From a virus, in the IMG/VR virus record IMGVR_UViG_3300028837_000401, positions 1-25,058 of that record: 25,058 bases of DNA. One strand, given 5' to 3'. A model generated the notes under the pieces. The model ran no database searches and was not told where the DNA came from. It saw only the letters and a program-made list of their open reading frames with translations. Shown piece after piece: positions 22,690 to 25,058 of the stretch. Both the position numbers and the translations under genes were made by a program. The number at the start of each line of letters is the position of its first letter. The first letter of the stretch is position 1.

Positions 22690-22924
22690 AACCGGGGAGC
22701 CAAACATGAAATCCAATTCGAAATTAAACGCCTTGAGCCAGCATTCTCCCCGGTTTGCATTCAGGGCGTTTTCAATGGTGGGCGTGACTAGGGGTCACGA
22801 TGAACAACCCACTACCTTCACCAAACGCGGGGGAGCCGTCTTGCCGGACCTTTCCCCCGCTAAATTAAATCACTCTCATTACCTTTCCTCAATAGGGTGC
22901 GTGTGTCTAACAGCACACGTACCC
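22690..22924 (+). ncRNA. Candidate structured RNA / leader with four hairpins
   Basis: Four helices in 235 bases immediately after the promoter. P1: AACCGGGGAG (22690-22699) with CTCCCCGGTT (22746-22755), 10 bp. P2: outer TGGTGGG (22776-22782) with CCCACTA (22808-22814, one G-U), inner CGTGAC (22783-22788) with GTCACG (22794-22799), loop TAGGG. P3: GCGGGGGA (22827-22834) with TCCCCCGC (22853-22860), 8 bp. P4: GGGTGCGTGTG (22895-22905) with CACACGTACCC (22914-22924), 11 bp with one G-U. P1 encloses the ATG at 22706 and buries its GGGGAG. GGGGAGCC occurs twice (22694-22701 and 22830-22837), so alternative pairing with CTCCCC at 22746 is possible. It may be a cis regulator, a trans-acting RNA or both. 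I do not recognise a known class with certainty. Confidence 0.55.
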
Positions 22925-23044
22925 ACCCCTCAAACTGGAATCGCTGACATTATTAGCGCATTTTTCGCGGCGTGTTTCTTTATTATTGTGGGTATTGTGA
23001 TCGGGGCGTGTGTATATGCATATCTTACAAGGAGGTTGAAATGA
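22706..23044 (+). CDS. Small membrane protein overlapping the structured RNA
   Basis: 112 residues if started at ATG 22706 (GGGGAG six bases upstream, inside hairpin P1); another start is ATG 22775 after AGGG (89 residues). The first two thirds (RFAFRAFSMVGVTRGHDEQP ... HYLSSIGCVCLTAHVPTPQ) look like translation of structured RNA rather than a fold. The last 36 residues are a convincing membrane segment plus basic end (ISAFFAACFFIIVGIVIGAC, then YAYLTRRLK). The stop overlaps the next ATG (ATGA at 23041-23044), which argues that the frame is translated. The odd FSMVGVTR-type text recalls, weakly, Ash/Icd-like phage proteins that are encoded over C4- or P4-type regulatory RNAs; this is a hint only. 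Confidence 0.5.
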   Translation: MKSNSKLNALSQHSPRFAFRAFSMVGVTRGHDEQPTTFTKRGGAVLPDLSPAKLNHSHYLSSIGCVCLTAHVPTPQTGIADIISAFFAACFFIIVGIVIGACVYAYLTRRLK

Positions 23045-23430
23045 TCTGGAATATTATAGGGTTATTCATTGCGTTTTTTCTGGGAATGTTCATACTTGCT
23101 CTTGTGAGTTTGCACCGCCAGAATAAGGCTGATGCCGAATTAAAACTTTCAAACAGATACCTCTCTGACGCATATAAGTGGATAGAGGAACTTGGACAAT
23201 TGGCCGACAAGAATTACAAGCGAATTGTAGCACTGGAAAAATTGGCCGATGAAGCACGGTTACAGGTTGCATATTACAAAAAGAAATACGGTGAAGAACA
23301 GGACAGTATTCAACGTGTAATTTTGGGATCAGATGAAACGGTAATTCAAGATGCCCTTGCCGATGCAGAATACAAAGCATACAGCCGCCTGGAAGAAGAG
23401 GGCAAAGGCCAAAGCCGAGGTGAACGCTAA
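23041..23430 (+). CDS. Membrane-anchored coiled-coil protein
   Basis: 129 residues from ATG 23041 (AAGGAGG six bases upstream; an in-frame TTG at 22972 lies inside the previous gene and is rejected). One N-terminal membrane anchor (MIWNIIGLFIAFFLGMFILA) followed by about 100 residues of charged helix (SNRYLSDAYKWIEELGQLAD ... LEKLADEARLQVAYYKKKYG). The form resembles small phage proteins that sit on the inner membrane early in infection. Function unknown. It is coupled to the preceding ORF by ATGA and followed by a GC-rich hairpin. Confidence 0.65.
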   Translation: MIWNIIGLFIAFFLGMFILALVSLHRQNKADAELKLSNRYLSDAYKWIEELGQLADKNYKRIVALEKLADEARLQVAYYKKKYGEEQDSIQRVILGSDETVIQDALADAEYKAYSRLEEEGKGQSRGER

Positions 23431-23437
23431 ACGAAAA

Positions 23438-23477
23438 CCCCTGCCCGCCGTGTAGACCTTTCGCGGCGGGTTAGGGG
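23438..23477 (+). other. Intergenic GC-rich hairpin in the early unit
   Basis: CCCCT (23438-23442) and CCCGCCG (23444-23450) pair with CGGCGGG (23464-23470) and AGGGG (23473-23477), with one unpaired G opposite TT and a 13-base loop. GATTATTAAC follows, with no U-run, then the next ribosome site. Probably a processing or attenuating element rather than a full terminator. Confidence 0.6.
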
Positions 23478-23500
23478 GATTATTAACAGGGAGCATTATC

Positions 23501-23746
23501 ATGGGAGCTTATATCTGTAACGAATGTGGCGGATTGTTTTGTTCGAGCGAGGATGTCTGTCATGAAGATCCAACGAACAATCTTGAATTAATCTGTGATA
23601 CTTGCTATGAAGAAAAACATGGCGGTGGCGAGTTCGATGACTTATCCGATGCCGACAAAGCCCGATACATCAAGATGTACAAAGAGGGCATGGAATGGAC
23701 TGAGATCATTGACATCCTGGAAGGAGAGGCGGTGACCGATGAGTGA
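23501..23746 (+). CDS. Small zinc-binding protein
   Basis: 81 residues. Metal-binding pairs are visible: C6-x2-C9, C14, C20-H21 and C32-x2-C35 (MGAYICNECGGLFCSSEDVC, ICDTCYEE), a double treble-clef or ribbon type cluster. The C-terminal half is acidic and helical (YIKMYKEGMEWTEIIDILEG). CAGGGAG lies upstream of the ATG. The protein may be a nucleic-acid or protein adaptor; many phage early operons carry such fingers next to recombination genes. It overlaps the nuclease start by eight bases. Confidence 0.65.
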   Translation: MGAYICNECGGLFCSSEDVCHEDPTNNLELICDTCYEEKHGGGEFDDLSDADKARYIKMYKEGMEWTEIIDILEGEAVTDE

Positions 23747-24584
23747 ACGATTCAGAGTCTACCCCGAAATTCAGCGGATTGATATGTTCGATGAACGCTG
23801 GTATCAACTGACCCTTGAAGGTGGGAAGGTTGAGGATTTTCGCGGTGTGACAACGTGGCTGGAAGCCTTCCCGAAAGGCGCGGCTTTCAAGAAGTGGCTC
23901 AAAAATAATGGTGTCAATGCAGACCGGATTTTCAAAGAGGCTGGTGAGTTTGGTTCCAAGTTTCACGAGTTGCCGGAAAGAACACTGTTAGGCGATACCG
24001 TGACATGGGAAGAAGTGAACGACATCGACCTGTGGGAACGGTTCATAACATGGTGCGGATTCTGGCGGACATTGACACGGGCCAACGAGGTTAAGGTTGA
24101 TCCGCAATTCATTGAGTACATCGTTCACGATCTTGATGATAGGGCCGCTGGCACCGTGGATGCCTGTATATGGGTAAACGGTGAGCCTATTGTGATGGAT
24201 TGGAAGTCCGGTAATTATGTTGGCGATGAAGCACAGATCCAGCTTTCAACCTATGCCATGTATTCACGCAGGGTCTTTGATCTGGACATTAAACGAGCTT
24301 GGATTATTCACATGCCAGCCAAGAAACCGAACATTCGGGGATACAAAATCTATGAAATCACTGAGGGCAAGGTTGAGCCGATTGAGCAGATTAAGGTTTC
24401 TGATGTGAAAGCTTCAATCCAGGAAAACTACGATGACTTTCACCACACCCAGAAACTATACACCCGTACTCATCCCAACGAAAAACCCAAGTACAAAAAC
24501 TATCCAACGTCTATCAACCTTGGCACCATCGCAAAAGATGAAATTGTCAAGGACGGATTATCAGTAAAAAGAGAGGCTGCATAA
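23739..24584 (+). CDS. PD-(D/E)XK nuclease, RecB/Cas4-like exonuclease
   Basis: 281 residues. The core motifs are in order: H76 in the FGSKFHEL helix, D141 in AGTVDACI, D154-x-K156 in IVMDWKSG, and Q166/Q168 with Y172 in AQIQLSTYAMY. This is the RecB-family arrangement seen in phage and Cas4-type exonucleases. No Fe-S cysteines of Cas4 are present. It probably resects DNA ends for phage recombination or replication, together with the next gene product. The stop overlaps the next ATG (TAATG at 24582-24586). Confidence 0.85.
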   Translation: MSERFRVYPEIQRIDMFDERWYQLTLEGGKVEDFRGVTTWLEAFPKGAAFKKWLKNNGVNADRIFKEAGEFGSKFHELPERTLLGDTVTWEEVNDIDLWERFITWCGFWRTLTRANEVKVDPQFIEYIVHDLDDRAAGTVDACIWVNGEPIVMDWKSGNYVGDEAQIQLSTYAMYSRRVFDLDIKRAWIIHMPAKKPNIRGYKIYEITEGKVEPIEQIKVSDVKASIQENYDDFHHTQKLYTRTHPNEKPKYKNYPTSINLGTIAKDEIVKDGLSVKREAA

Positions 24585-24949
24585 TGGAAATGTTTGTCAA
24601 AAAATTTGTAGGCAAGGAAACATACACTTTCGTTGTTAGCGGTAAGAGCTTGCACGAATGCCTGACAGAAGCCAAAAAGATTAGTTTCTATCAAATATCT
24701 AAGTGTGGACTCTGCGGGAGTGATGAACTCTATTTGACCGCATATACGACCCAAGAAGAGAGCTACGAATACGTTAAGTGTATTTGTAGGGAATGCAAAG
24801 CTTCTCTGACGTTCGGGCAACCCAAGAAGGAACCGAACACCTTTTATCCACGCCGTGATGACAATGGAAAATACGTGTGGAAAAAATTCGAGGGCAAGGA
24901 AACCGCGGCCACGACACCAGAACCAGCAAGCGATGATTTGCCCTTCTGA
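24584..24949 (+). CDS. Zinc-ribbon protein with SSB-like DDLPF tail
   Basis: 121 residues. N-terminal alpha/beta part, then a zinc ribbon C41-x2-C44 ... C68-x2-C71 (C66 adjacent), a disordered Thr/Pro/Glu linker, and the C-terminal tip DDLPF. The tip matches the acidic-hydrophobic end of bacterial SSB, which recruits RecO, RecQ, Exo I, PriA and others. I infer a phage ssDNA-binding or recombination mediator working with the upstream nuclease; DNA binding itself is not demonstrated by the sequence. TGATG joins it to the next gene. Confidence 0.65.
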   Translation: MEMFVKKFVGKETYTFVVSGKSLHECLTEAKKISFYQISKCGLCGSDELYLTAYTTQEESYEYVKCICRECKASLTFGQPKKEPNTFYPRRDDNGKYVWKKFEGKETAATTPEPASDDLPF

Positions 24950-25058
24950 TGAACACCAAGAACATAAAAGCCAAGTTAGCCCAAAAGCGGGACATGCTGA
25001 AGACCTGCATTCCCGCTAACAGGGAACGACTTGAAAAGGAAATTGAAGTCCTTGAAAA
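24949..25058 (+). CDS. Start of a helical protein, cut by window end
   Basis: ATG 24949 overlaps the previous stop (TGATG). The 36 residues visible (MNTKNIKAKLAQKRDMLKTC ... ERLEKEIEVLE) are charged and helical. It belongs to the recombination/replication cluster by position; no family can be named from this part. Confidence 0.55.
   Translation, partial: MNTKNIKAKLAQKRDMLKTCIPANRERLEKEIEVLE

Noticed and set aside
22560-22705. tRNA or attachment site in the late/early boundary
   Set aside because: No cloverleaf or acceptor stem can be drawn; the bases are accounted for by terminator, promoter and hairpin P1.

Overview
The window is a contiguous late region, plus the start of an early region, of a tailed double-stranded DNA phage (Caudoviricetes, siphovirus-like) or prophage. 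Every gene I accept lies on the + strand and most junctions are ATGA, TAATG or a few bases. The order is canonical: small and large terminase, SPP1-type portal, Mu gpF/SPP1 gp7-type head protein, GP20-type scaffold, SU10-type major capsid, a block of accessory (mostly exported-looking) proteins, head-tail connectors, tail completion, two tail-tube paralogues, a tail assembly chaperone joined to the tape measure, tail-tip proteins, a large S74-terminated fibre, then lysis genes. No integrase, tRNA, IS element or CRISPR array is visible.

Host: five proteins begin with a clean Sec signal peptide and in all five the predicted first mature residue is Gln (VAA|Q, ASA|Q, LFG|Q, IFG|Q, LEA|Q), the 'Q-rule' typical of Bacteroidota and relatives. 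The one clear promoter (22648-22679) fits the Bacteroidota pattern TTTG-N20-TAnnTTTG while also reading as sigma70-like TTGACA-N17-TATCTT. Many genes nevertheless carry good Shine-Dalgarno sequences (AGGAG), which most Bacteroidia and Flavobacteriia do not rely on, so I infer a host in the wider FCB group (Bacteroidota or a neighbouring phylum) rather than a specific genus.

Layout: 1-1316, the end of a fibronectin-III protein, an XRE-type HTH protein and two small genes; 1366-7169, packaging and head; 7180-9990, accessory genes including a beta-helix protein and two further signal-peptide proteins; 9993-12060, connectors and tail completion; 12036-20999, tail; 20999-22559, lysis; 22583-22609, a terminator closing the late operon. 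A new transcription unit starts at 22648 with a strong promoter, a densely structured leader (four hairpins, 22690-22924) overlapping a small membrane-protein ORF, then a coiled-coil membrane protein, a zinc-binding protein, a PD-(D/E)XK RecB/Cas4-like nuclease and a zinc-ribbon protein ending in an SSB-like DDLPF tip, i.e. the start of a replication/recombination module.

Most notable: (1) the structured RNA immediately behind the promoter, which buries the ribosome binding site of its own ORF; (2) Gln+1 signal peptides on proteins that by position and domain should be virion parts, including the S74 fibre; (3) a portal gene that is frameshifted and lacks about 50 codons of a conserved region; (4) a tail assembly chaperone reading straight into the tape measure with no stop, although a TAATG junction exists in another frame; (5) a large terminase whose Walker A Ser/Thr is Asp and whose Walker B Asp is Thr.
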